Shown one piece after another: positions 1 to 8,088 of a DNA stretch of 64,000 nucleotides; the stretch's first letter is position 1, and every line of letters starts with the position of its first letter. The translations under genes and the position numbers were made by a program. The notes under the pieces were generated by a model that was not told where the DNA came from, did no database searches, and saw nothing but the letters and a program-made list of their open reading frames with translations. Source of the stretch: Rathayibacter sp. SW19 (lineage in GTDB: Bacteria > Actinomycetota > Actinomycetes > Actinomycetales > Microbacteriaceae). The DNA is taken from assembly GCF_030866825.1 (NCBI RefSeq), contig NZ_CP133020.1:3906001-3970000 (forward strand), read 5' to 3'.

Positions 1-1048
1 CGATCGTGGAGACCATGATGTCCAGCACGTGGAACGCCTGCTCGGCCGATGCCCGCTCCGGCCTACCCGCACGGATCGCCTGCGCCAGCTCGACGACGCC
101 GGTGCCGCGAGTCGTGGTGGTTCCGGTCGCAGCAACCGTTTCGATCTCGTCGCTCCTCGTTCCGTCTGGGCTCGTTCCGTTTGGACCCCGGTGGATCAGC
201 AGGTCACCGGTGAACGTGTTCGGGTCGGGCACGACCAGTGTTCCGTCGACGCCGGCGACCTCGAACTGGGTGCGCGACAGTTTCGAGTCGAAACTGAAGA
301 TGCTCTGCGCGCTCTGGCCGCCTTCGAACTCATACAGCGCGCCGACGTGGGTCGGCACCGTGACCTCGAACTGCTCGCCCGCACGCGGTCCGGATCCGAT
401 CGTGCGCACAGCTTTGGCCTTCGAGGCCGTTGCCGTCACCCGGGCGACCGGCCCGAACAACTGCACGAGGGCCGTCAGGTAGTACGGTCCGATGTCGAAC
501 AGCGGACCGGCGCCCTCTTGGAACAGGAAATCGGGGTTCGGATGCCAGGACTCCGGCCCCGGGCTCTGCATCAACGTCAGTGCGGTCAGCGGAGCACCGA
601 TCGCCCCGGATTCGACCAATCGCCGCGAGGACTGAATGCCGGCCCCGAGGAACGTGTCCGGCGCTGTTGCGGCGCGCAGGCCCGCTGCGTGTGCAGCATC
701 CAGTAGCTTTCGACCCTCTGCGCGGTTCAGCGCGAACGGCTTCTCACTCCACACATGTTTGCCTGCGGCGAGTACCTGCAATGCGACATCGACGTGCACC
801 TTCGGAATAGTCAGGTTGACGACGATCTCGATGCCGTCATCCGCGAGCAATTGTGCGACAGAACCGGATGCCGGCACACCGTATTTCTTCGCCTGCGCAG
901 CGGCGCGCGGCTCGTCGATGTCTGCGACGAAGCGCACGTCGAGATCGGGGAACGTCGTCAGATTGCCGAGGTACTCGTTGCTGATGACACCGGCACCGAT
1001 AACGCCGACACCAATCGGCCCGCTTGCGTTCGTGCTCGTGCCGCTCAC
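1..1048 (-). CDS. Gfo/Idh/MocA family oxidoreductase, partial (C-terminus beyond window edge)
   Basis: NAD(P)-dependent sugar or polyol dehydrogenase of the Gfo/Idh/MocA family; the substrate is unknown. The start is a GTG at 1048 that overlaps the upstream stop in a GTGA, so the two genes are probably translationally coupled. A Rossmann motif (GVIGAGVIS) lies near residues 15-23, and the family EKP motif, whose Lys is catalytic, lies at about residues 102-104 in HVWSEKPFAL. About 349 residues are visible and the frame runs off the left edge, so the last part of a usual 330-390 residue protein is missing. The operon partner is a sugar isomerase, and the pair diverges from a ROK regulator, which suggests sugar or inositol-like substrate use under ROK control. 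Confidence 0.9.
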   Translation of the reverse strand, partial: MSGTSTNASGPIGVGVIGAGVISNEYLGNLTTFPDLDVRFVADIDEPRAAAQAKKYGVPASGSVAQLLADDGIEIVVNLTIPKVHVDVALQVLAAGKHVWSEKPFALNRAEGRKLLDAAHAAGLRAATAPDTFLGAGIQSSRRLVESGAIGAPLTALTLMQSPGPESWHPNPDFLFQEGAGPLFDIGPYYLTALVQLFGPVARVTATASKAKAVRTIGSGPRAGEQFEVTVPTHVGALYEFEGGQSAQSIFSFDSKLSRTQFEVAGVDGTLVVPDPNTFTGDLLIHRGPNGTSPDGTRSDEIETVAATGTTTTRGTGVVELAQAIRAGRPERASAEQAFHVLDIMVSTI

Positions 1049-1791
1049 GCGAGGTTCTCCTTCACGAGATAGGCGAAGCTGTCTGCGACGGCCTGGAAGC
1101 GGTCGCCACGCGAGTCGTCGAGTTCAATGACGCGTAACGCATCCGGCGCTGCCTCGATGATCGAGCGCACCGGCATCGATCCGTTGCCGACCGCCACCTG
1201 GTCCAGGTTGTCTTTTGTGCCGGGGCCGTCTTTGATGTGCAGCGCGACAACGCGATCGCCGAGCCTCTTGAGCAGTGCCACTGGGTCCTGCCCGCCGACA
1301 ACCACCCAGTAGGTGTCGACCTCGAGAACGACCGCGTCGTCGAGCTGGTCGGCGAACACCTCGAGCGCAGGACGCCCGTCGATGATGCTCTCGAGCTCGT
1401 GGTTGTGGTTGTGGTATCCGACGCGGATGCCGTATCCGGCTGCGATCTTTGCCGCGGCGTTCAGCGAGGCAGCGGTCTTCGCGACGTCCTGTGCGTTCTG
1501 CCAGAACTCGGGTGTGACGTACGGTTCGATCACGGTCTGAATGCCGAGCGAGCGGGCCGCCTCGAACACCGCCGCATGGTTCACACCGTCGCCGAGCAGG
1601 TGAACGTGAGTGGTCGGAGCGCTCAAGCCGGCCGCGGTGAGCCCGTCGCCCAGGCCGGGAAAGTTCGTGAACGCGAACGGCTCGACCTGCGTGAATCCGA
1701 CCTCCGCAAGTCGCGCGAGTGTGCCTGGAAGGTCTTCCTGCAACGCCTCGCGCACGGTGTACAGCTGAACGGACAGTTTCGATGACGACAC
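1045..1791 (-). CDS. Sugar phosphate isomerase/epimerase (xylose isomerase-like TIM barrel)
   Basis: AP-endonuclease-2/xylose-isomerase-like TIM barrel of about 248 residues, the usual length. Characteristic strand-end motifs are SVQLYTVRE at the N-terminus, YHNHNHE in the middle, EVDTYWV, VALHIKDG and a late IELDDSRGD; these carry the acidic and His residues that bind the metal in this fold. I prefer the GTG at 1791, which has GAGGAG four bases upstream; an in-frame ATG at 1803 has no visible Shine-Dalgarno. It is the first gene of a two-gene unit with the Gfo/Idh dehydrogenase. Such pairs commonly interconvert and oxidise inositols or keto-sugars, but the actual substrate cannot be read from the sequence. 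Confidence 0.85.
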   Translation of the reverse strand: MSSSKLSVQLYTVREALQEDLPGTLARLAEVGFTQVEPFAFTNFPGLGDGLTAAGLSAPTTHVHLLGDGVNHAAVFEAARSLGIQTVIEPYVTPEFWQNAQDVAKTAASLNAAAKIAAGYGIRVGYHNHNHELESIIDGRPALEVFADQLDDAVVLEVDTYWVVVGGQDPVALLKRLGDRVVALHIKDGPGTKDNLDQVAVGNGSMPVRSIIEAAPDALRVIELDDSRGDRFQAVADSFAYLVKENLA

Positions 1792-1980
1792 GATTCTCCT
1801 CATTGAGTGGCGCTGATCGGTGGACGGCAGAAGACGGAATGCCCGTCACAGACGTTACGAACAGAACGACACGGCTGGAATGCCTCTATTCAATCAGACT
1901 TTTACCGAGAGTCAATCAAAAGATCACTGATTTCCGGTCTTCTTTCGTATCGACTGCGGTCGATGTGATTCAATTGCCTC
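1792..1980. promoter_or_regulatory. Divergent promoter region between sugar isomerase and ROK regulator
   Basis: About 190 bp between divergent genes. The stretch from about 1885 to 1940 is notably AT-rich for this genome and holds a 6-bp inverted repeat, AATCAG (1892-1897) and CTGATT (1927-1932). That is a plausible place for promoters and a ROK operator. Assignment to the ROK protein is inference from position only. Confidence 0.35.
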
Positions 1981-3159
1981 ATGGCCGACCCGCAGCGCAG
2001 CAGTCCCGTGCTGACCGATGCACTGCTGAGTGACGACGCTGCCGGCCTCCTGACGGTGCTGCGCAATGGGCCACCGCGCACGCGTGCCCAGCTGGCGGAA
2101 CTGACCGGGCTGGCCCGCTCGACCGTCGCCGGACGACTTGAAACGTTGGCCGCGCTCGGGCTGGTCACGCCGGCCGGTGACGAGGCATCCAGCGGAGGCC
2201 GCCCGCCGGCCCGGGTAGCATTCAACCCGAGCGCGCGCATCCTGATCGCCGTCGATCTGGGGGCGACGCACGGTGTCGTCGCGATCAGCGACCTGGCGGG
2301 AATGATGCTCGAGACCGAGTCGATCGACCTGCGTATCGCGGATGGCCCCCTGCCCGTTCTCGACTGGGCAACGTCGACGGCAGCACGGCTTCTGAAGCGC
2401 GTCGGACGGCGCGCAGGGGAGCTCGCGGGGGTCGGGATCGGACTGCCTGGCCCAGTCGAGCATTCGACCGGTATGCCGACGAACCCTCCGATTATGCCCG
2501 GCTGGAACCGGTTCGACGTGCCGAGCTACGTTCGGCGCAGTTTCGCGGTTCCGATCCTGGTGGATAACGACGTGAACGTGCTTGCGCTCGGCGAGCACGC
2601 GGTCTCCTGGCCCACCGAAGACAATCTGCTGTTCGTCAAGGTGTCTACGGGCATCGGTGCCGGCATCATCGCCGGCGGTCGGTTGCAGCGCGGCGCGCAG
2701 GGATCAGCGGGCGACCTGGGCCACGTGCGCGTGCCGTTCAGCCGCGATACCCCCCGGCACGGAGCAGACGACGCCGACCTGGAAGCGCTCGCAAGCGGGC
2801 CTGCGATCGCCCGATCGATCGCTGAGCACGGCATCCCGGCCACGACCAACGCCGACGTGCTTGCTCTGGCGGAGGCGAACGATCCGATCGCCGTCGCGGC
2901 GATCCGACAGGCGGGACGCGACCTCGGCGAGGTGCTCGCCACGAGCGTCAACCTGCTCAATCCTTCTGTGCTCGTCATCGGCGGCAGCATCGCCCGCGCC
3001 GGAGAGCACCTTCTTGCGGGAGTGCGCGAGGTCGTCTACCGGCAATCGACTCCGTTAGCCACTCAGAACCTGCGGATCGTTCCGGCCGCGGCCGGCGACA
3101 CCGGCGGCGTGCTCGGCGCGGCCATCATGGTCGCCGACCACCTGCTCTCCCCTGCCTGA
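1981..3159 (+). CDS. ROK family transcriptional regulator
   Basis: NagC/XylR-type ROK protein of 392 residues. A winged helix-turn-helix lies around residues 28-75 (RTRAQLAELTGLARSTVAGRLETL is the core, continued by GRPPARVAFNP), followed by a ROK domain with DLGATHG, GIGLPGPVE, VDNDVNVLALGE and GIGAGIIAGG. The zinc motif CxCGxxGCxE that normally follows GEIGH is absent: here GDLGHVRV is followed by a cysteine-free segment. No clear Shine-Dalgarno precedes the ATG. It is divergent from the dehydrogenase/isomerase pair and probably represses it, responding to a sugar or sugar phosphate. It is more likely a regulator than a kinase because of the HTH. Confidence 0.9.
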   Translation: MADPQRSSPVLTDALLSDDAAGLLTVLRNGPPRTRAQLAELTGLARSTVAGRLETLAALGLVTPAGDEASSGGRPPARVAFNPSARILIAVDLGATHGVVAISDLAGMMLETESIDLRIADGPLPVLDWATSTAARLLKRVGRRAGELAGVGIGLPGPVEHSTGMPTNPPIMPGWNRFDVPSYVRRSFAVPILVDNDVNVLALGEHAVSWPTEDNLLFVKVSTGIGAGIIAGGRLQRGAQGSAGDLGHVRVPFSRDTPRHGADDADLEALASGPAIARSIAEHGIPATTNADVLALAEANDPIAVAAIRQAGRDLGEVLATSVNLLNPSVLVIGGSIARAGEHLLAGVREVVYRQSTPLATQNLRIVPAAAGDTGGVLGAAIMVADHLLSPA

Positions 3160-3321
3160 GCGCCCGCTGCGCGCCGCCCTGCCCGTTGGCCCCGCCCCGC
3201 TTTTCTGGTGCGCGAAATGCTGCAGGCCCAACCGCTCGCGACACTTTTCGCACCGCTTCGTCTCGGGGATCGCCGTGAGCCGCAGCGGCCCAATGTGGCC
3301 AGCAGAGGGCACAATGGAGCG

Positions 3322-4032
3322 GTGACCGACACGATGCTCGCCCTGTTCGCGGGCGAAGACGCCGCGCTCGTCGCCTCAGCAATCGCACCAGCGTCGGTTT
3401 CTGCGCAAGCGCGGGCTTCTGCAGCCACGCGCGTTTCTGGGCAGGAGCACGCATCGGCATCCGCGTATCGGTCGCGCATCGTCGCCGACTCGACTGATCG
3501 GGTTGCCTGGCTGCGAGCGCGCAGCCGCGGCATCACCGCGACGGATGTCGCCAAGCTCTCGACGCCACGCTCCGTTCACACGGCGGCGCAACAGAAGTTG
3601 CACGGCAGCGGCTTCTCCGGAAACGTCTTCACCGATCACGGCAAAGCTCGCGAGCCGGCGATCGCATCCTGGGTGCACAGCAATTACGGCATCCAGCCGA
3701 GCACGGCACTGTTCCGATCCGTGCATGACGCACGTCACCTCGCTACACCCGACGGAGTGGTGCTTCGCAACGCCACGACCCTCGAGCTCGCCGAGATCAA
3801 GACCACCAACAAACCATGGCGCAGCATCCCGCGCCACTATCTGCGCCAAGTCTGGTGGCAGCAATACGTGCTCGGCGCGGAGCGCACGCTCTTGGTCTGG
3901 GAACAGCACGACAATTTTGTGCCGGTCGCCGAGCCGGAGTGCCGCTGGGTCGACCGCGACGACAACGAGATCGCCATCCTCGTGGGCCTGGCCGACCAGT
4001 TGCTTGCGCTGCTGGCGGCCGGGCGCTGCTAG
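3322..4032 (+). CDS. YqaJ-like viral recombinase family nuclease
   Basis: YqaJ/lambda-exonuclease-fold protein of 236 residues from GTG 3322 (GGAG just upstream). The nuclease core is intact: RGITATDVAKL early, FTDHGKAREPAI, the acidic LATPDGVV and the ELAEIKTT segment that supplies the E-x-K pair of PD-(D/E)XK enzymes, then a QVWWQQYVLG helix. Family members are 5'-3' DNA exonucleases of phage recombination systems, but no annealing protein (RecT/Bet), integrase or phage gene is nearby, so this looks like a domesticated chromosomal copy. Its stop codon shares a CTAG tetramer with the stop of the convergent membrane-protein gene. Confidence 0.85.
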   Translation: MTDTMLALFAGEDAALVASAIAPASVSAQARASAATRVSGQEHASASAYRSRIVADSTDRVAWLRARSRGITATDVAKLSTPRSVHTAAQQKLHGSGFSGNVFTDHGKAREPAIASWVHSNYGIQPSTALFRSVHDARHLATPDGVVLRNATTLELAEIKTTNKPWRSIPRHYLRQVWWQQYVLGAERTLLVWEQHDNFVPVAEPECRWVDRDDNEIAILVGLADQLLALLAAGRC

Positions 4033-4790
4033 CGCACCCCGGCAGTGTCGGCGGCTGATGCGTCGGCAGCAGGTGTTTCCGTCGCGACGCCCGGCATCTG
4101 CCGGTGCGCGAGCCAGAGCCCGTAGCCGGCAAGCCAGACGACGGCGACCGTGGTCGCACTGAATTCGAGCAGTGCACCGACGTCGACGGCGCGGTGCACG
4201 ATGGCGAGGATGCCGCCGACGATCGTGATCGCGGCCACCAGCACCCCCGCAGCGAGTGACACGCGCGCCAGCAACGGATTGCCGCGCGTGACGGCCACCT
4301 GCACCATGGCCACGCAACCGGCGGCGAAGCCGAATACGGCTGCGGTGATGTGAATGAAATCCTGGGGAGTCGCGGCAGGGTTCACGAATGGCACCGGGCA
4401 TGTCGCGGTGCATGTGACTTGGGACGCGATCACGAAGCACAGGCTCGAAACAGCGATCGTCGCTCCGATCGGCCACGCTACCAATGCGGGGCGCCCGACG
4501 CGCGGATGGCGCCCCAGCACGGCGATGACTGCGCCTCCGGCCGCGATCAGCAAGAGGGCAACGTCGAAGGCCGTTGCTGTGGGCATCCGTTGCGCACCGA
4601 GTTCGCTCACGTAGATCGGGTGATGGATGCTCGCCTTCGCCAACCAGATCACGACGACACCGGCGAGCGCGGCGATGGCGCCGAGCGTCAGTACACTTCG
4701 TCCGATCGGACCACTGCGCTGCACAGAGGCAAGACGCGGGCCGTCGGCAGTTCCACCCAGCCGCCGTGGCGCGGAAACGGACAACGCCAT
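4029..4790 (-). CDS. DUF998-like integral membrane protein
   Basis: Polytopic membrane protein of about 253 residues with roughly six or seven hydrophobic segments and a short Ala-rich cytoplasmic-looking tail. The HPIYVSELGAQ segment followed by PTATAFDVALLLIAAG resembles DUF998 family proteins, whose function is unknown. I place the start at ATG 4790 (MALSVSAPRR); an upstream in-frame ATG at 4832 would overlap the start codon of the divergent oxidoreductase. The 3' end overlaps the YqaJ gene by four bases in a shared CTAG. Confidence 0.7.
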   Translation of the reverse strand: MALSVSAPRRLGGTADGPRLASVQRSGPIGRSVLTLGAIAALAGVVVIWLAKASIHHPIYVSELGAQRMPTATAFDVALLLIAAGGAVIAVLGRHPRVGRPALVAWPIGATIAVSSLCFVIASQVTCTATCPVPFVNPAATPQDFIHITAAVFGFAAGCVAMVQVAVTRGNPLLARVSLAAGVLVAAITIVGGILAIVHRAVDVGALLEFSATTVAVVWLAGYGLWLAHRQMPGVATETPAADASAADTAGVR

Positions 4791-4830
4791 AGCGTGGAAT
4801 CGTGCGCGTGCGCGCAACAGAAAGGCAATC

Positions 4831-5889
4831 ATGTCAATTTCCCTGCCCCAGAATACGCCGGACGGGTCGCCTACGCCGGACGGGTCGCATACGCCGGACG
4901 GGTCGCACATTTTCACCGCGCCCCTGCCGCACACCATGCGCGCCATCGTGCACGATGCGCCCGGCAGCCCTGACGTGCTCCGACTGGCCGATGTGCCGCT
5001 CCCTGAGCGATACGGCTCCGAGTTTCTGGTGCGGGTGCACGCCGCAGGTTTGAACCCGATCGACACGAAAACGCGGGCCGGGCGTGGCGCTGCCGCCGGC
5101 ATCCGTTCTTACCCAGCGATCCTCGGCCAGGATTTCAGCGGAGTTGTCGTCGCCTCCCCCTACGAGGCGCATCCCCTGCAGCCGGGTGCTGAGGTGTTCG
5201 GCATGGTGTCTGTGCCACGCTATCCCGGCACGTTCGCAGAGTACGTGGCTGTGCCCGAACTCAGCCTCACACGCAAGCCGGCGTCACTTTCGCATCTCGA
5301 GGCTGCGGCTCTTCCCGTCGCCGCGCTCACAGCATGGGGCGCGGTCGTCGATGTTGCACACGCCCAGGCCGGCCAGCGGATGCTCATCCACGCCGGCAGC
5401 GGCGGCGTCGGTCACTTCGCGGTGCAGTTCGCCTCTCTTCGTGGTGCCCACGTGATCGCGACCGGTTCGGCCCGCAATCTCGACTGGCTGCGCTCTCTCG
5501 GCGCTGCAGAGGTGATCGACTATTCGGCGCAGCGCTTCGAAGAGGTCGCACGCGGTGTCGACGCGGTGATCGATCTCATCGGCAACGTTTACGACGACAC
5601 CGGCACTCGTTCGCTGGCCGTGCTGCGCTGGGGCGGCCTGCTGGTGAACATTCCCTCCGGAAGCTGGCCGAATCTGATCGCGGATGCTGCGGCAGCCGGC
5701 ATCCGGGCAACGCATTACAAGGTAGCGCCGGATGCCCGCACCCTCGCCACGATCGCCGCGCTCGTCGAGACGGGTGACGTGCACGTGGAGATCGACTCGG
5801 TCTTCGACCTGGCGGATGCCGCTGCCGCCCACCGTGCGCTGGAAACCGGCCACACCCGCGGCAAGATCGTCGCCCGCGTCGTCTGTTGA
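4831..5889 (+). CDS. Zinc-type alcohol dehydrogenase-like / quinone oxidoreductase (MDR family)
   Basis: NADP-dependent medium-chain reductase of 352 residues. The GroES-like N-terminal domain reads DVLRLADVPLPE and VRVHAAGLNPIDTKTRAG; the Rossmann domain has IHAGSGGVGHFAVQFA, typical of zinc-free quinone oxidoreductases, and no zinc-ligand cysteine set was seen. The ATG at 4831 has AGAAAGG five bases upstream. The first 30 residues are a low-complexity leader with three TPDGS units, encoded by an 18-bp tandem repeat, so the conserved domain really begins near MRAIVHDAP at 4936. It sits alone, divergent from the DUF998-like gene. The last codons and stop are duplicated just downstream. Confidence 0.85.
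   Translation: MSISLPQNTPDGSPTPDGSHTPDGSHIFTAPLPHTMRAIVHDAPGSPDVLRLADVPLPERYGSEFLVRVHAAGLNPIDTKTRAGRGAAAGIRSYPAILGQDFSGVVVASPYEAHPLQPGAEVFGMVSVPRYPGTFAEYVAVPELSLTRKPASLSHLEAAALPVAALTAWGAVVDVAHAQAGQRMLIHAGSGGVGHFAVQFASLRGAHVIATGSARNLDWLRSLGAAEVIDYSAQRFEEVARGVDAVIDLIGNVYDDTGTRSLAVLRWGGLLVNIPSGSWPNLIADAAAAGIRATHYKVAPDARTLATIAALVETGDVHVEIDSVFDLADAAAAHRALETGHTRGKIVARVVC
4854..4907 (+). repeat. 18-bp tandem repeat, 3 copies, in frame in the MDR oxidoreductase N-terminus
   Basis: Three consecutive copies of TACGCCGGACGGGTCGCN encode (TPDGS)n. Copies two and three are identical and the first differs only in the last base. The unit is a multiple of three, so copy-number change would keep the frame. 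Confidence 0.95.
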
Positions 5890-5908
5890 ACCGCGTCGTC
5901 TGTTGAAC
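5875..5908 (+). repeat. 17-bp perfect tandem duplication spanning the oxidoreductase stop codon
   Basis: CGCGTCGTCTGTTGAAC occurs twice back to back (5875-5891 and 5892-5908). The first copy contains the C-terminal residues RVVC and the TGA stop of the oxidoreductase; the second is untranslated. It looks like a recent slippage or duplication event. Confidence 0.95.
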
Positions 5909-5933
5909 CTTCAGGGGCCGTCGGCCCTGCGTG

Positions 5934-6716
5934 TCATGCCGCCGATCGCAGTCGGGCCCGCACGCCGTCGACCCCCGTAGCGTTGAACTCCGTGCCCGTG
6001 AGTTGGATTCCACTGATGCCTGCGCTGTCCGGTGATGCCAACCAAACCGCTGCCCCGACGATCGACTCCGGCTCGGTGACGCTCGGCAGGTGCTTGAGGT
6101 AGTCGGGCATCCCATCCGGGCCGAATAGCCGGGTGTCAACCATTCCACCCGGTGCGAGGCAGTTGACTCGCACGTGCTTTTCGCTCAGCTCAGCAGCACC
6201 GATCGATACGAGCAGGTCGACGCAGCTCTTGGTCACGGAGAGCATGCCGCCTCGCGCGGACCCAGGCGAACCCGAACCGATCGCGATGAAACTGCCGCCC
6301 TCGCTCATTCGGGCGAATGCGGCCTTCATGCACAGCCACATTCCGATCGCGTTCACCGCGAACATCTGCCGCACCACGTCGAGCTCGTAGTCCTGCAGGC
6401 GTCGAGGCTGAGTGCCGGACAACGACAACGGAGAAACTCCCGCGTCGGCAACGAACACATCAAGTCGACCGAACCGATCGAGCGCGGCCTGCGCCAGCGC
6501 CTCGACGTCTGCTTCCTGCGTGATGTCGGTGCGGACCGTGAGAACGGATGCCGCCCCGGCCTGCCTGCAACGCTCGGCGACCCGTTCCAGATCCGATTCT
6601 GTGCGCGCTGCAAGCACCACGGTGGCGCCCTCGGCCGCGAATCCCACCGAGATCGCCTCCCCCAGCCCTCGGCTGGCACCGGTTACGACGATGACTTTTC
6701 CTTCAAGTGTGTTCAC
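5934..6716 (-). CDS. SDR family oxidoreductase lacking the catalytic tyrosine
   Basis: Short-chain dehydrogenase/reductase fold, 260 residues from GTG 6716 (AGGAG seven bases upstream). The cofactor motif TGASRGLG and the NAG-equivalent VADAGVS are present. At the active site the usual Y-x-x-x-K reads L-S-V-T-K (GGMLSVTKSCVD), so the catalytic Tyr is Leu although the Lys and the preceding Ser-rich strand remain. It is therefore either a non-catalytic SDR-fold protein or one with altered chemistry. It is divergent from the FAD oxidoreductase, with about 98 bp of shared promoter space. Confidence 0.85.
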   Translation of the reverse strand: MNTLEGKVIVVTGASRGLGEAISVGFAAEGATVVLAARTESDLERVAERCRQAGAASVLTVRTDITQEADVEALAQAALDRFGRLDVFVADAGVSPLSLSGTQPRRLQDYELDVVRQMFAVNAIGMWLCMKAAFARMSEGGSFIAIGSGSPGSARGGMLSVTKSCVDLLVSIGAAELSEKHVRVNCLAPGGMVDTRLFGPDGMPDYLKHLPSVTEPESIVGAAVWLASPDSAGISGIQLTGTEFNATGVDGVRARLRSAA

Positions 6717-6814
6717 AGCGATCTCCTGCCTTCCGACTCCATCGTTACACTGACCACCGGCGCAACGCGCAGCGCCTACTGTGAAATAGCGACGCTGTAC
6801 GTGAGGAGTGTGCG

Positions 6815-7951
6815 ATGCGTGTTGTGGTGCTGGGGGCCGGTTTCGGCGGACTGGAGTTGACGACGCGCCTGTCCGAGGAGTTCGGTGACACTGCCGAAAT
6901 CGTGCTGATCGACGCAACCGACACATTCGTCATGGGTGCTGCCAAGCTCGATGTATTGGTCGGGCGGGTCACCGCGGAGGCGGTGCAGCATCCCTATCGG
7001 TCGATCGTGAAGCGCGGTGTGCGATTCGTTCAAACCACGGTGCGGGCGATACATCCTGCGGACCGGCGAGTCGAAACCGATGCAGGGCCATTCGATGCCG
7101 ACATCCTTGTTGTCGCGCTGGGAGCAGACGTAATCCCGACCGCCACGCCCGGATTGGCCGAAGGCGGTCACCAGTTCTTCACGCTCGCAGGAGCATCTGC
7201 CGCGAACGGAGCACTGGCTCGTTTCGTCGGCGGCCGCGTTGTGGTCGGCGTCACCTCACTGCCGTTCAAATGCCTACCAGCGCCAAGTGAGGCCGCACTG
7301 ATGGTGCACGAGTATCTCGCTGAACATGGCCTCGGACACCGCTCTGAAGTTGCGCTGGTCATGCCAACGGAGACGCCGGTGCCGCCGTCACGCGCGGCAT
7401 CTGATGCGCTGCTGAGTGCGTTCGCGGAGCATGGTATCTCCTGGTACCCGAAGCGCGCGGTTCTCGCGCTCGACCCTGCACGGAAAGTCGCGGTGCTGAG
7501 CGGTGGCGAGGAACTTGCTTACGACCTGTTCCTTGGCGTGCCCGTGCACCGTGCGCCAGCAGTGGTGCTCGAGTCGGGGCTGTGCCGTGACGGCTGGATC
7601 CCGGTAGATCGCTCGACACTGACGACAGCGTTCCCGGGTGTGTTCGCGATCGGCGATGTGACGAGCGTCGGCACTCCAAAAGCCGGCGTCTTCGCGGAAG
7701 GGCAAGCAGCCGCCGTTGCAAACGCGATCATCGCCACGCAACACGGGCGAGGGCAGCCGGGGCCGTACGAAGGCGACGGCACATGTTACGCGGATTTCGG
7801 ACACGACCAGATCGGGCTGATCAGAGTGACGTTCCGCGACGGCGAACGACCCGTCGGCACGTTCGCCGGCCCGTCGCAGGACTACGCAGCCGAGAAATCC
7901 GAGTTCGCGGCCAGTCGCATCCGGCGCTGGTTCGGCAATGACACCGCGTAA
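6815..7951 (+). CDS. FAD/NAD(P)-dependent pyridine nucleotide-disulfide family oxidoreductase
   Basis: Flavoprotein of 378 residues resembling type II NADH dehydrogenases and sulfide:quinone reductases. It starts with the FAD-binding motif VVVLGAGFGGLELTTRL, has a second nucleotide-binding region after GRVVVGVTSLPFKC, and ends with the FAD-contact segment VFAIGDVTS followed by KAGVFAEGQAAAVANAI. The start has GAGGAG upstream. No redox-active CxxC pair and no clear C-terminal amphipathic membrane anchor were seen, so the electron acceptor is open. It stands alone as a transcription unit. Confidence 0.8.
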   Translation: MRVVVLGAGFGGLELTTRLSEEFGDTAEIVLIDATDTFVMGAAKLDVLVGRVTAEAVQHPYRSIVKRGVRFVQTTVRAIHPADRRVETDAGPFDADILVVALGADVIPTATPGLAEGGHQFFTLAGASAANGALARFVGGRVVVGVTSLPFKCLPAPSEAALMVHEYLAEHGLGHRSEVALVMPTETPVPPSRAASDALLSAFAEHGISWYPKRAVLALDPARKVAVLSGGEELAYDLFLGVPVHRAPAVVLESGLCRDGWIPVDRSTLTTAFPGVFAIGDVTSVGTPKAGVFAEGQAAAVANAIIATQHGRGQPGPYEGDGTCYADFGHDQIGLIRVTFRDGERPVGTFAGPSQDYAAEKSEFAASRIRRWFGNDTA

Positions 7952-8018
7952 CCGCGCAATTTCGCTTCCGTGCCCTTCAAGACGGTCGCCCTTTGACAGC
8001 TCTGCGACCGGAGGCTCC

Positions 8019-8086
8019 GGTCCCTGAGCGCAGCCGAAGGTCCGCAGTCCCCTGGGGTGCTTCGACTTCGCTCGGCGACCGAAGCC
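8019..8086. repeat. REP-like intergenic palindromic element (CTTCGGTCGCCGAGCG type)
   Basis: The gap between the convergent flavoprotein and permease genes holds GGTCCCTGAGCGCAGCCGAAGG and CTTCGACTTCGCTCGGCGACCGAAG. The first block recurs in reverse complement, with one change, inside the element near 28327-28348, so these belong to one dispersed family. It may also act as a bidirectional terminator. Confidence 0.7.
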
Positions 8087-8088
8087 TG

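Noticed and set aside
3322..4032. Prophage remnant around the YqaJ gene
   Set aside because: No integrase, capsid, terminase, att-like repeat or RecT-type gene was found on either side; the flanking genes are ordinary chromosomal metabolism genes.
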